Source of the DNA: Floridanema evergladense
Lineage (GTDB): Bacteria > Cyanobacteriota > Cyanobacteriia > Cyanobacteriales > Aerosakkonemataceae
Direction: 5' to 3' (one strand)
Assembly (NCBI RefSeq): GCF_041929205.1
Contig: NZ_JBHFNT010000116.1
DNA length: 64,000 nt
Positions 44,759 through 53,294 of the stretch are shown piece after piece. The notes below the pieces were generated by a model. That model saw only the letters and a program-made list of their open reading frames with translations, did no database searches and was not told where the DNA came from. Every line of letters starts with the position of its first letter. Position 1 is the first letter of the stretch. The position numbers and the translations under genes are program-made.

Positions 44759-47227
44759 GTGAAGCTCACCGATTTAGTTAATTCTGTTGGAATCCGCGTC
44801 AGGGAGGTGACAAATTTTGTTCGTTACCCGGTGGAAAATGTCTCTCGAATTGCTATGCGCCGCTTCCAAGATGTGTATGAAAACATAGAAGTTGGTCGGG
44901 ATAAAAAGGAGCAAAATCAAGATATTTCAGGACAATCAACTAATGGTAAACGGTTAGATAATTCTGTAAAATTTAGCGAACCACAGGAGAAAAGCGAACC
45001 TAGAGAAACTACAAATGCTATGAAAATAGCGATCGCAGAACGGTTAGCTAAAAGACAAACTTACCGTGTAGATATCGCCCCAATTTTACCAAAAAATCAA
45101 GAGATTCGCGGCGGTCGGAGAGGAAGATATCGAATAGATAGTTTGCTCAAAGATGGGGAAAGGGTGCGGTTATATAGTGGAGTGCAAATTGTTAATAATA
45201 AGCCAGTTATTATTAAGGAATGTTTGTTACCCGATCGCGAATTCAATAAAAAAGAAGCTAAGGAACGTAAGGAAAGGTTTGAGCAGGTTGCGAGGTTAAA
45301 TTTAAAGAATGGAGGTGGACAAGATTTTCGGTTGATTAGTCCTTGGGATGCGATCGCTTCTGGTAATGAAAAAGTTTGCTATTTAATCTTTGAGCAAACT
45401 ATTAGTAATAGCGTAACATTAAGAGATTATTTGGCAAATCATGGCGCAATGTCTGGTAAACAGGTGCGTCAAGTTCTCTATCAAGTGTTGCAAACTCTTT
45501 GGTTTCTCCACAGTCAAAAATTGCGTTTTTCTGCGGATGAAATACAGCAAGGTTTACCTCATGGTAATTTAACTTTGGATAGTTTGCTGATTGTGACGAG
45601 TAATCAGAATGCGATCGACGATCCCCGGTTTTTTATTTACGTATCAGACTTAGCTTTATGGGAAGATTTGTTTAAACCGCCTACTACTAAAATAGCCAAT
45701 CATTCACCAGAAAAAGATTTACAAGATTTGGGATATATTAGTTTTTATCTACTATCAGGGGGAACTGTAGATGGTGTTTTTGGTCAACCCCTCGATCCGA
45801 CAATTGAGCAACATTGGCCCCCTGTTAAAGATGTACCTCTCAAAAGATTTATTCACCGTCTTTTAGGAATAGATAAGCGGTTTGCTAGTGCTTACGAAGC
45901 TCGTCAAGCACTGTTACAATTACCACCTGAAGAACAATTTGAGGAACAAAATGCTGCATTAATAGAAAGTTATGAAAAAGCAGAAAACAATAATTGGCAA
46001 GTTTTAAAAACGCTATTAATTGCTCTTTTATTAGCATTATTGGCAGGTTTTTTAGGAAGAATTATTTGGCTAACATGGCGTAATTCTGATGAACTTCAGT
46101 TACCTCTGATTGGTTCTTCTTCTCAAACTTGCTGTTTTGCTAAGGTGGATAAAGTTCCTAATGGAGAGGTTAGATACGCGACTGAAACTGACGGCACATG
46201 GAGTTATATTCTGAATAATGCCAGTTTGAGTTCTTATACTAAAACTTTGGCACAAGAATTGATAAATCGGGAACCGAGATTACAAAATTATAGACAGAGT
46301 AATTCAACTGGGGATTTAATTGAGGATGTGCGATCGGGAACAGTAGATTTTGCACTTACTACTTATGTCGATAAATTACCTGATGATTTACAACAGCAAG
46401 TAGTAGCTTATGATGGATTACTGGTTTTTGTAGCTTTTAGTAATAGCAAAAGAAAGGAAAATATTCCTAATACTTTAGATGGAAAAATTACCTTAGAACA
46501 ATTGCGAGAAGTTTACAAAAAGGGTGGAGTTTCTAATTGGTCGCCACCTAAAGGATTTGATAAGATAAAACTTTATCTACCACTTGATAATCCCACAACG
46601 ATCAAACTAATCGATAAGTTATTTACTGAAGGTGAGTCTTCGCCAGAATTGGAACAATTGAAAGAGAGCAATAGAAATGAAGAAAAGCAAATTAAAGAGA
46701 ATAGAATGTTTGAGAAAAGAGCGGAAATCGATAAACGCTATTCAATAGGATCTAAGAGGTGGAAGCAAGAAATTGCAGCAATAACTCAAAAAGTGAGCGA
46801 TCGCAAGAATGATGAAGCTTATATATTGGAGCAAATTTTAAATGACTTTGAAAATAGGAAAACAATTGGAATAGGTTTTGGTCTACTGAGCAGAATTTTT
46901 GGTCAATGTTCAGTTTATCCTTTAGCATTGGGAACAAAAGGTCAGGAAATTCAACCGTTAGTTCAACAAATACAAAATAATGTCAAACCTATAGAACCAA
47001 CAACAGATTTGTGTAATGATAAAGGAAGTTACTGGCCTAACGTTAAAGCTTTCGAGTCAGGAAGTTATCCTTTAATGTATAAGCTGGTAGTAATTTATCC
47101 CAAAGATAAAAATCGTTCTGAAGCGGGAAAAAAATTCGCTGAGTTATTAAAAACCGAAGAAGGTCAACTTTTATTACTGGAAGCTGGATTGGTACCATTA
47201 GAAAGTAGTTTAATAGATAAAAGATGA
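44759..47227 (+). CDS. Pseudokinase - TM helix - PstS-like substrate-binding protein
   Basis: The 822-residue protein starts at a GTG behind a GGGGAGG ribosome site. Residues 120-385 resemble a protein kinase: a glycine-loop-like LLKDGERVRLYSG and the ATP lysine in PVIIKECLL (Lys153). HGNLTLDSLL replaces the HRD catalytic loop (268-270), and DLA replaces DFG (297-299). One TM helix spans about 417-440. The C-terminal 370 residues resemble phosphate-binding PBP domains (SGTVDFALTTYVDKLPDDLQ, ITLEQLREVYKKGGVSNW, AELLKTEEGQLLLLEAGLVP). Loss of key residues suggests the kinase part is inactive or atypical. It is unusual inside a structural tail operon. The stop overlaps the next ATG. Confidence 0.8.
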   Translation: MKLTDLVNSVGIRVREVTNFVRYPVENVSRIAMRRFQDVYENIEVGRDKKEQNQDISGQSTNGKRLDNSVKFSEPQEKSEPRETTNAMKIAIAERLAKRQTYRVDIAPILPKNQEIRGGRRGRYRIDSLLKDGERVRLYSGVQIVNNKPVIIKECLLPDREFNKKEAKERKERFEQVARLNLKNGGGQDFRLISPWDAIASGNEKVCYLIFEQTISNSVTLRDYLANHGAMSGKQVRQVLYQVLQTLWFLHSQKLRFSADEIQQGLPHGNLTLDSLLIVTSNQNAIDDPRFFIYVSDLALWEDLFKPPTTKIANHSPEKDLQDLGYISFYLLSGGTVDGVFGQPLDPTIEQHWPPVKDVPLKRFIHRLLGIDKRFASAYEARQALLQLPPEEQFEEQNAALIESYEKAENNNWQVLKTLLIALLLALLAGFLGRIIWLTWRNSDELQLPLIGSSSQTCCFAKVDKVPNGEVRYATETDGTWSYILNNASLSSYTKTLAQELINREPRLQNYRQSNSTGDLIEDVRSGTVDFALTTYVDKLPDDLQQQVVAYDGLLVFVAFSNSKRKENIPNTLDGKITLEQLREVYKKGGVSNWSPPKGFDKIKLYLPLDNPTTIKLIDKLFTEGESSPELEQLKESNRNEEKQIKENRMFEKRAEIDKRYSIGSKRWKQEIAAITQKVSDRKNDEAYILEQILNDFENRKTIGIGFGLLSRIFGQCSVYPLALGTKGQEIQPLVQQIQNNVKPIEPTTDLCNDKGSYWPNVKAFESGSYPLMYKLVVIYPKDKNRSEAGKKFAELLKTEEGQLLLLEAGLVPLESSLIDKR

Positions 47228-47382
47228 ATAAAAGTAACAAATCAGAAATTTCTCAATTAGTGGAAAAAGTGATGCTCGATCCGATATTACTAAGGAGATT
47301 GAGCAACCGAGTTTATGAATTGATGTTAGAAGATTTACGCAATCAACGCGATCGATCTTGCAACTATAAGGGGTTACTTTAA
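47224..47382 (+). CDS. Small helical eCIS protein (52 aa)
   Basis: The ATG at 47224 overlaps the previous stop as ATGA, and its own TAA overlaps the next ATG as TAATG. Translational coupling on both sides therefore makes it a real gene despite its size. The product (MNKSNKSEISQLVEKVMLDP, then LSNRVYELMLEDLRNQRDRS) is one or two amphipathic helices. The VYxLMLEDLRxxRxR motif recurs in the 814-aa protein downstream. The function is unknown; a tail adaptor is plausible. Confidence 0.75.
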   Translation: MNKSNKSEISQLVEKVMLDPILLRRLSNRVYELMLEDLRNQRDRSCNYKGLL

Positions 47383-47894
47383 TGTCTAAAAATGGTGTAG
47401 TTACTCACGAACTCAACTATGTAACAGCAAATCGCTTTTATGTAGAAATGGAAAGTAATATTACTGCTTCTTTCAGTGAGTGTTCGGGTTTAGGAGTAAA
47501 AATCAAACGAGAAGCTCATTTTGAAGGTGGCGTTAACGATCAACAGCGAATAATATTAGGTCAAGCTGAATATACAGATGTAACGCTAAAACGTGGAATA
47601 ACTGACGATTTTGTATTTTGGGATTGGGTAACAAATATCTTGAGTGGTTCTAAAAAAGAACGTCGAAACGTTAATATTTTATTGTTTAATCAAGCAGGAG
47701 AAACTATGCAATGTTGGACTCTGCTTGCTGCGGTTCCTGTTGGTTGGAAAGCACCAGCATTGCAAGCAAATTCCAACACAGTTGCGATCGAAGAATTAAC
47801 TCTAGCTTATGAAGGATTAAAGATAGCTAAATCTCAAGGTGGTGGTGCTACTAAACTTAATTCAGGTCGCCACGCTTCAGGATATTTCCTCTAA
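47382..47894 (+). CDS. Tube-family protein, third copy (Afp5-like)
   Basis: The 170-residue tube-fold protein has ANRFYVEMESNITASFSECS, YTDVTLKRGITDDFVFWDWV, NVNILLFNQAGETMQCWTLL and VAIEELTLAYEGLKIAK, and a short Gly-rich tail. It is the version closest to the baseplate-proximal tube protein of eCIS by position and length. It is translationally coupled to the preceding 52-aa gene. Confidence 0.9.
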   Translation: MSKNGVVTHELNYVTANRFYVEMESNITASFSECSGLGVKIKREAHFEGGVNDQQRIILGQAEYTDVTLKRGITDDFVFWDWVTNILSGSKKERRNVNILLFNQAGETMQCWTLLAAVPVGWKAPALQANSNTVAIEELTLAYEGLKIAKSQGGGATKLNSGRHASGYFL

Positions 47895-47915
47895 ATAATA
47901 CGGAGAAAATAACCC

Positions 47916-50360
47916 ATGTCTTTAAAACCTCTGGGTTTGCAAAACCCTTTACTTTCACCTAGTTCTTTAGGAGCAAATTTTCAACCATTACAACCGTTGC
48001 GTCCTTTGGGTCAGAATTTAAAACCATTAAGTCAGTTTCTCCAATTTTCATTGTTAGAAAGTTCCTATCTTGGTGAAGATGTTGATATGGGAAATTGGGG
48101 AGATGAAAAGTTACCATATTTAGCTAATAATCCTTCTGAAACTCAATTGACTGAATCTGCGGGAATTGGCGATCATCGCATCCCATCTACAAAATCAAAC
48201 TTGCCAGAATCATCAACTAAAAATCTTACCCAAACAAGTGTTAGGCGATCGGAAACTAACAAAAATCAACAATCAAATTCTAATTTACAAGCAACTTCTT
48301 TAGAAAGTTCAACAGAAAATATAGCCAATCTTAAACCTTTAGGATTATCGAAACCTTTAGTTCAACAATCAGATTTTATTATTTCTCCTTCTGTAACTGA
48401 ATCATTAGAAAAACAGCAGACAAATGTTGAAGAAATATCCAATACAGAAGTAGTGAGAGGAAGTTGGCAAAATTTGGATGTGAGTGATGATGTTGGGAAT
48501 GATGTGAATGATGTGAATGATGTGCGATCGTCCTCAACTTTGCCAACAACCAATCTAACAACATCAACAACCAAAGATACAACTTTGGGAGAAAATCAAG
48601 AGAACATTTCTCTGACATCTCTCACCACTAACCAATCAGTCAACGAAAATGCAACTTCACAATCAAATCTAGTTTCACCAAAGTTAGAAACAACAACCAC
48701 TGAAGATGCAACTTTGGGAAAAAATCAAGAAAACATTTCCCTGACATCTCCCACCACTAACCAATCAGTCAACGAAAATGCAACTTCACAATTAAATCTG
48801 CTTTCACCTCAATTAGAAACAGCAACTAATCTAACAACATCAACCACCGAAGATACAACTTTGGGAGAAAATAAAGAAAACATTTCTTTGACATCTCCAA
48901 TCACTAAACAATCAGTCAACAAAGATGCAACTTCTCCATCAAATCTAGTTTCACCAAAGTTAGAAACAACAACCACCGAAGATACAACTTCGGGAGAAAA
49001 TCAAGAAAACATTTCCCTGACATCTCCCATCACTAAACAATCAGTCAACGAAGATGCAACTTCACAATCAAATCTGGTTTCATCAAAGTTAGAAACAACA
49101 ACAAATCTAACAACATCAACCACCGAAGATGCAACTTCGGGAGAAAATCAAGAAAACATTTCCTTGACATCTCCCACCACTAACCAATCAGTCAACGAAG
49201 ATGTAACTTCACAATCAAATCTGGTTTCACCAAAGTTAGAAACAACAACCACCGAAGATGCAACTTCGGGAAAAAATCAAGAGAACATTTCCCTGATATC
49301 TCTCACCACTAACCAATCAGTCAACGAAAATGCAACTTCCCCATCAAATCTGGTTTCATCAAAGTTAGAAACAGCAACCAATCTAACAACATCAACCACT
49401 GCAGATACAACTTTGGGAGAAAATCAAGAGAACATTTCCCTGACATCTCCAATCACTAACCAATCAGTCAACGAAAATGCAACTTCCCCATCAAATCTGG
49501 TTTCACCAAAGTTAGAAACAGCAAATTTTGCATCAGAAATTATTGAGACTACATCAAAAACTACTAATAATATACCCGATTCATGGTCAAACATTTCAGA
49601 ATTAATCGGTGAAAATACAGATGATAATAGCGAAAATTTGCCACCTCTTAACCCTTTAGGTTATGGTAAACCTCTCAGCAACACAAATAAATTTATATTG
49701 CCAAAATTGAGCCTAACTTCTGAAACAGAAGAACAGTCTAATAATACTCAAAAGACTTCGCCAACAGAGAATTTTAACTTTGCTAACGATGTACCAAACT
49801 CATGGTCAAACATATCTGAATTATTAGGCGAAAATTTTATAAAACCACCAGAAAGCAACTTGACGGAAGATGAATTTGCACTTGAAACAAATGAACCATA
49901 CTATACCCTTTCTTCCACCAATATTTCTAACTCTGACTATTCTGAAATTGCCAATACTTCCCTATCAGCAGATCGTCAAGAAACTAACCAACAGCTAACA
50001 GCAAACATTTACAGCAAAGATTCATCTATTTCTGAAGAAAAATTAGAAATTCTTGCTCAAAAAGTTTACACATTATTACGACAAAGGTTAGAAATAGAAC
50101 AGGAGCGTTATGGTAAAAGCTGTGTAGGCTATCCAATTTGGTTAGGCAATCTTACCTCATCATTTGGAACTTCTGCTAAAGTCAAATTAGCTCAAAAATC
50201 AACTCCCCGATCGCGCACAGCAGACGAAACTGGTGAAGTCTCCGCAGTCGATAATAAATTACAGACCCTTACCAGAGAAGTCTATTATTTAATTCGACAG
50301 AAATTAGAGATAGAAAGAGAACGTCAAGGACGCTACTATGTAGGACGATTAAATAGGTAA
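47916..50360 (+). CDS. 814-aa disordered repeat protein of the eCIS cluster
   Basis: The protein is Ser/Thr/Asn/Glu-rich and mostly disordered. Three features stand out. First, an L-PLG-KPL motif occurs four times (LKPLGLQNPL, LRPLGQNLKPL, LKPLGLSKPL, LNPLGYGKPL). Second, a seven-copy repeat array spans about residues 212-537. Third, two C-terminal helical motifs (LAQKVYTLLRQRLEIEQERY, and LTREVYYLIRQKLEIERERQ) resemble the 52-aa protein upstream. SWxNIxELxGEN recurs three times. It lies between tube and Afp7-like genes. A flexible linker, adaptor or length-setting part of the particle is possible, but the function is unknown. Confidence 0.7.
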   Translation: MSLKPLGLQNPLLSPSSLGANFQPLQPLRPLGQNLKPLSQFLQFSLLESSYLGEDVDMGNWGDEKLPYLANNPSETQLTESAGIGDHRIPSTKSNLPESSTKNLTQTSVRRSETNKNQQSNSNLQATSLESSTENIANLKPLGLSKPLVQQSDFIISPSVTESLEKQQTNVEEISNTEVVRGSWQNLDVSDDVGNDVNDVNDVRSSSTLPTTNLTTSTTKDTTLGENQENISLTSLTTNQSVNENATSQSNLVSPKLETTTTEDATLGKNQENISLTSPTTNQSVNENATSQLNLLSPQLETATNLTTSTTEDTTLGENKENISLTSPITKQSVNKDATSPSNLVSPKLETTTTEDTTSGENQENISLTSPITKQSVNEDATSQSNLVSSKLETTTNLTTSTTEDATSGENQENISLTSPTTNQSVNEDVTSQSNLVSPKLETTTTEDATSGKNQENISLISLTTNQSVNENATSPSNLVSSKLETATNLTTSTTADTTLGENQENISLTSPITNQSVNENATSPSNLVSPKLETANFASEIIETTSKTTNNIPDSWSNISELIGENTDDNSENLPPLNPLGYGKPLSNTNKFILPKLSLTSETEEQSNNTQKTSPTENFNFANDVPNSWSNISELLGENFIKPPESNLTEDEFALETNEPYYTLSSTNISNSDYSEIANTSLSADRQETNQQLTANIYSKDSSISEEKLEILAQKVYTLLRQRLEIEQERYGKSCVGYPIWLGNLTSSFGTSAKVKLAQKSTPRSRTADETGEVSAVDNKLQTLTREVYYLIRQKLEIERERQGRYYVGRLNR
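48550..49527 (+). repeat. Seven-copy alternating coding repeat
   Basis: Each unit reads like TTEDTTLGENQENISLTSP, then ITNQSVNENATSPSNLVSPK and LET. Units alternate between a short form of about 43 codons and a long form of about 49 codons carrying the extra NLTTST. The array therefore looks like a duplicated dimer. Confidence 0.85.
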
Positions 50361-50387
50361 AATTTACACAATGTTTTAGGAGAATAT

Positions 50388-50984
50388 ATGTTACCAACCA
50401 AAACAACACCAATATCAGATAAATCCGGTAATCTCGTCAAAGCAACACTGATTTCAAATGATGGTGTACCAGCGATCGAATTTATGTTCAACCCCAGCGA
50501 ATTAGTTTTTGAAGGTGTAGTAGAAACCGCCGAAAGTCCCGGAGCACGCACCCAAGAAAAAGGACAACCTAAAGTTAGTTTTTCTCATGTCAAAGCCTAC
50601 AAAGTTACAATTAATAAAATTTTATTCGACACTTATGAAGAAGGAGAAGACGTTGTTAATAAATACATCAATAGTTTCCGAACAGCAGTTGAATTTGTTA
50701 AAGGCAAAGAACGTCCACCCATTTATCAATTTATGTGGGGTAAACAAGTTTACTTGCGGCGTTGCTTTGTAGAAAAACTCAACTACAAACTAACCATGTT
50801 TTTGCCTGATGGAACACCAGTACGTGCTGTTATTGATAGCTTAACCCTTAAAGAAGCTGACGAACCCAAAGAAAATGGACCACTAGGCGCTAAACCTCAA
50901 GCAAAAACCGATCGCCAAACAGATAGTATGAAAAATCGCAAAATGTCACAATCAAACAATTCCCGACGTTCCATACCTAATTAA
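50388..50984 (+). CDS. Afp7-like tube adaptor / LysM-type tail protein
   Basis: The 198-residue protein contains LISNDGVPAIEFMFNPSELV, then ESPGARTQEKGQPKVSF, VKGKERPPIYQFMWGKQVYL and VIDSLTLKEADEPKENGP. This matches the Afp7 family that sits between the tube and the spike hub. A GGAG ribosome site (TTTAGGAGAA) is close to the ATG. It is 24 bases before the hub gene. Confidence 0.85.
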   Translation: MLPTKTTPISDKSGNLVKATLISNDGVPAIEFMFNPSELVFEGVVETAESPGARTQEKGQPKVSFSHVKAYKVTINKILFDTYEEGEDVVNKYINSFRTAVEFVKGKERPPIYQFMWGKQVYLRRCFVEKLNYKLTMFLPDGTPVRAVIDSLTLKEADEPKENGPLGAKPQAKTDRQTDSMKNRKMSQSNNSRRSIPN

Positions 50985-51008
50985 ACACCAAACAAAAACT
51001 AACAGCTT

Positions 51009-52736
51009 ATGACCGGAGTTCATTACCGCGCCCTACCAACATTAGAAATAGATGGCAAAAAAGCGCCTCCTAACTTAATGGAGGACATTTTGGAAATATA
51101 TGTAGAAGAAAGCTTGCATCAGCCAGCAATGTTTATTTTGGCAATTCAAAACGATTATTTTCCAGGTAGAGCCCAAGATCAAAAATGGCGCTATCAAGAT
51201 TTATTACAAATTGGTAAACCCGTCAAAATTGGTTTTACTTCCAGTACCACCGAATCAAAAGACTATAACAAAAACAACGAAAATAACCTTATAGAAGCCG
51301 AAATTACCGGAATTGAAACCTTTTTTAGCGAAAAATCTCAAGCTCCAGTAATAGTTAAAGGTTACGATGTTAGTCATCGCTTACATCGAGGACGCTACAA
51401 CCGTTCTTTTCAAAACATGACAGATAGCGACATCGTGAAAAAAATCATTCAAGAAGTAGGCATAAAACCAGGTACAATTGATGCCAGTGGTGTCGCCCAT
51501 GACTACGCTTTTCAAGAAAATCAAACTAATATGGAATTCATGCGACAACGAGCCGCTAGAATTGGATTTGAACTATTTGTAAAAGATAATAAATTAAACT
51601 TTCGTAAACCCAAAGCAGAATCAGAAAAAATCACCTTAAAATGGTTGACAGATTTGCACAGTTTCCGAATTCGAGTTAGTAGTTCCGAGCAAGTTAAATC
51701 CGTTGAAGTTCGAGCCTGGGATTACAGCGAAAAAAGAGCAGTTGTATCTACTAAAAACCAAGAACAAGTAATCACCAAAACTCAAAACGGCAAAGGCAGC
51801 GATACCAGCAATAAATTCAAAGGACAACCGCCTACACCGAAAATGATTTTGGTCGATCGACCCCTCTTTAACCCCGAAGAAGCTGATACTATGGCACAAG
51901 CTTTATGCGATGAATTAGGAGGACAATTTATCTACGCCGATGCCAAAGCAGAAGGAAATACCCAAATTAGACCAGGGCGTGTAGTTCAATTAGAAGACAT
52001 GGGACAACACAGTGGCGAATACTACGTCACCGAAACTCGTCACTCCTACCAAGAGCGAGTTTACACCACAGAATTCTGCGTGCGTGGTTTGCGAGGAGGT
52101 AACTTTTTAACAACACTTTCTCCTCAATCTCATTTACAACCAGGACAAACTTTACTAGTAGGAATTGTCACCGATAATGAAGATCCAAAAGGTTGGGGAC
52201 GAGTCAAAGTTAAGTTTCCTACACTAACAGAAGAACACGCTAGTAATTGGGCGAGAGTAGTAGCAATTGGCATCGGAAATCAGCGAGGATTTGATTGTTT
52301 ACCAGAAATAAATGATGAAGTATTAGTAGCATTTGAACATGGCGATATTCATCGTCCTTATGTCATTGGCGCAGTTTGGAATGGTAAAGACGCACCACCA
52401 AATTCGGTAGAAAATAACGTTCAAGATGGCAAGGTGCGATTGCGAACATTTCAAACCCGCACCGGACACAAAATGCAGTTTGTAGAAGAAGATAAAAGCT
52501 CTAGTAAAGCTGGAGTTTATATTGAAACAAAAGGCGGTCATAAATTACGTATTAATGACAGCGAAAAGTTTGTAGAAATTGAGACATTAGGAGGTCATAA
52601 ATTACGATTGAATGACAGTGATGGTAGTATTACAATGAGTTCAACTGGCAGTATAAGAATACAAGCTCAAAGCAATATTGATATCACTGCTAATGGCATG
52701 ATTAATGTCAGAGGTAGCATGATTAAACTTAACTAA
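51009..52736 (+). CDS. VgrG-like hub/spike protein (Afp8)
   Basis: The 575-residue protein has an N-terminal gpD/gp27-like region, including GYDVSHRLHRGRYNRSFQNM and FRIRVSSSEQVKSVEVRAWD. A gp5-type OB-fold follows at about residues 380-470 (VGIVTDNEDPKGWGRVKVKF, GIGNQRGFDCLPEINDEVLV), then a C-terminal beta-helix with repeated GGHKLRINDSEKF and GGHKLRLNDSDGS. It forms the trimeric hub on which the PAAR tip sits. It is 18 bases ahead of the PAAR gene. Confidence 0.93.
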   Translation: MTGVHYRALPTLEIDGKKAPPNLMEDILEIYVEESLHQPAMFILAIQNDYFPGRAQDQKWRYQDLLQIGKPVKIGFTSSTTESKDYNKNNENNLIEAEITGIETFFSEKSQAPVIVKGYDVSHRLHRGRYNRSFQNMTDSDIVKKIIQEVGIKPGTIDASGVAHDYAFQENQTNMEFMRQRAARIGFELFVKDNKLNFRKPKAESEKITLKWLTDLHSFRIRVSSSEQVKSVEVRAWDYSEKRAVVSTKNQEQVITKTQNGKGSDTSNKFKGQPPTPKMILVDRPLFNPEEADTMAQALCDELGGQFIYADAKAEGNTQIRPGRVVQLEDMGQHSGEYYVTETRHSYQERVYTTEFCVRGLRGGNFLTTLSPQSHLQPGQTLLVGIVTDNEDPKGWGRVKVKFPTLTEEHASNWARVVAIGIGNQRGFDCLPEINDEVLVAFEHGDIHRPYVIGAVWNGKDAPPNSVENNVQDGKVRLRTFQTRTGHKMQFVEEDKSSSKAGVYIETKGGHKLRINDSEKFVEIETLGGHKLRLNDSDGSITMSSTGSIRIQAQSNIDITANGMINVRGSMIKLN

Positions 52737-52754
52737 AATTACGGAAAATTTATT

Positions 52755-53252
52755 ATGAGTAAACCAGCAGCTAGAATTACCGATCGCGTAGCCCACCCTC
52801 TCCCACCCGTCTTGACCGGAGGGCCGGGTAGCCCTACCGTACTAATAGGCGGTTTACCAGCTTGGCGAGGCATACCAGCAGCGGGAGCAGCAGTAATCTT
52901 ATCAGCAAAAAAAGTCAGCGACGCAGCAATTACCGCAGCAGAAGCAGCCACACTTGCAGCCGCAGGCACGCCAGGACTGCCAGCCGCAAAAACCGCAGAA
53001 GAAACCGCAAAATCCACAGCCGCAGCCAGTATGAGCAGTACAATTACTACTAGTGCTGGTGGCGCAGACATTCATAATTGTGCTACTCCTTTACCTATCC
53101 CACCACACGGCCCAGGCGTTGTAATTGATGGTAGCAGGACGGTATTAATTAACGGGCTTCCTGCTTGTCGAATGGGAGATACTATTGTTGAAGCACTTGG
53201 CCCCCCAAATAAAATTGCAATGGGTTGTTCTACGGTACTGATTGGCGGATAA
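52755..53252 (+). CDS. PAAR-like spike tip (Afp10)
   Basis: The 165-residue protein contains PAARITDRVAHPLPPVLTGG, HNCATPLPIPPHGPGVVIDG, VLINGLPACRMGDTIVEALG and ending CSTVLIGG, the PAAR metal-binding tip pattern. An Ala-rich insert of about 50 residues splits the two halves. The tip closes the spike, and the effector gene follows 42 bases downstream. Confidence 0.93.
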   Translation: MSKPAARITDRVAHPLPPVLTGGPGSPTVLIGGLPAWRGIPAAGAAVILSAKKVSDAAITAAEAATLAAAGTPGLPAAKTAEETAKSTAAASMSSTITTSAGGADIHNCATPLPIPPHGPGVVIDGSRTVLINGLPACRMGDTIVEALGPPNKIAMGCSTVLIGG

Positions 53253-53294
53253 AAAAGTCTTCTTATACTAGAGAAAGCTGAGAGGAATTAGGCA

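Noticed and set aside
48550..49527. Possible CRISPR array
   Set aside because: Units are 129-147 bases, all in one reading frame, and differ by codon substitutions; they are coding repeats, not repeat-spacer units.
52755..53252. Type VI secretion system
   Set aside because: PAAR and VgrG-like genes are shared by both, but TssB/C, TssJLM membrane genes and ClpV are absent; sheath, Afp7, Afp11, Afp12 and Afp16 types fit eCIS.
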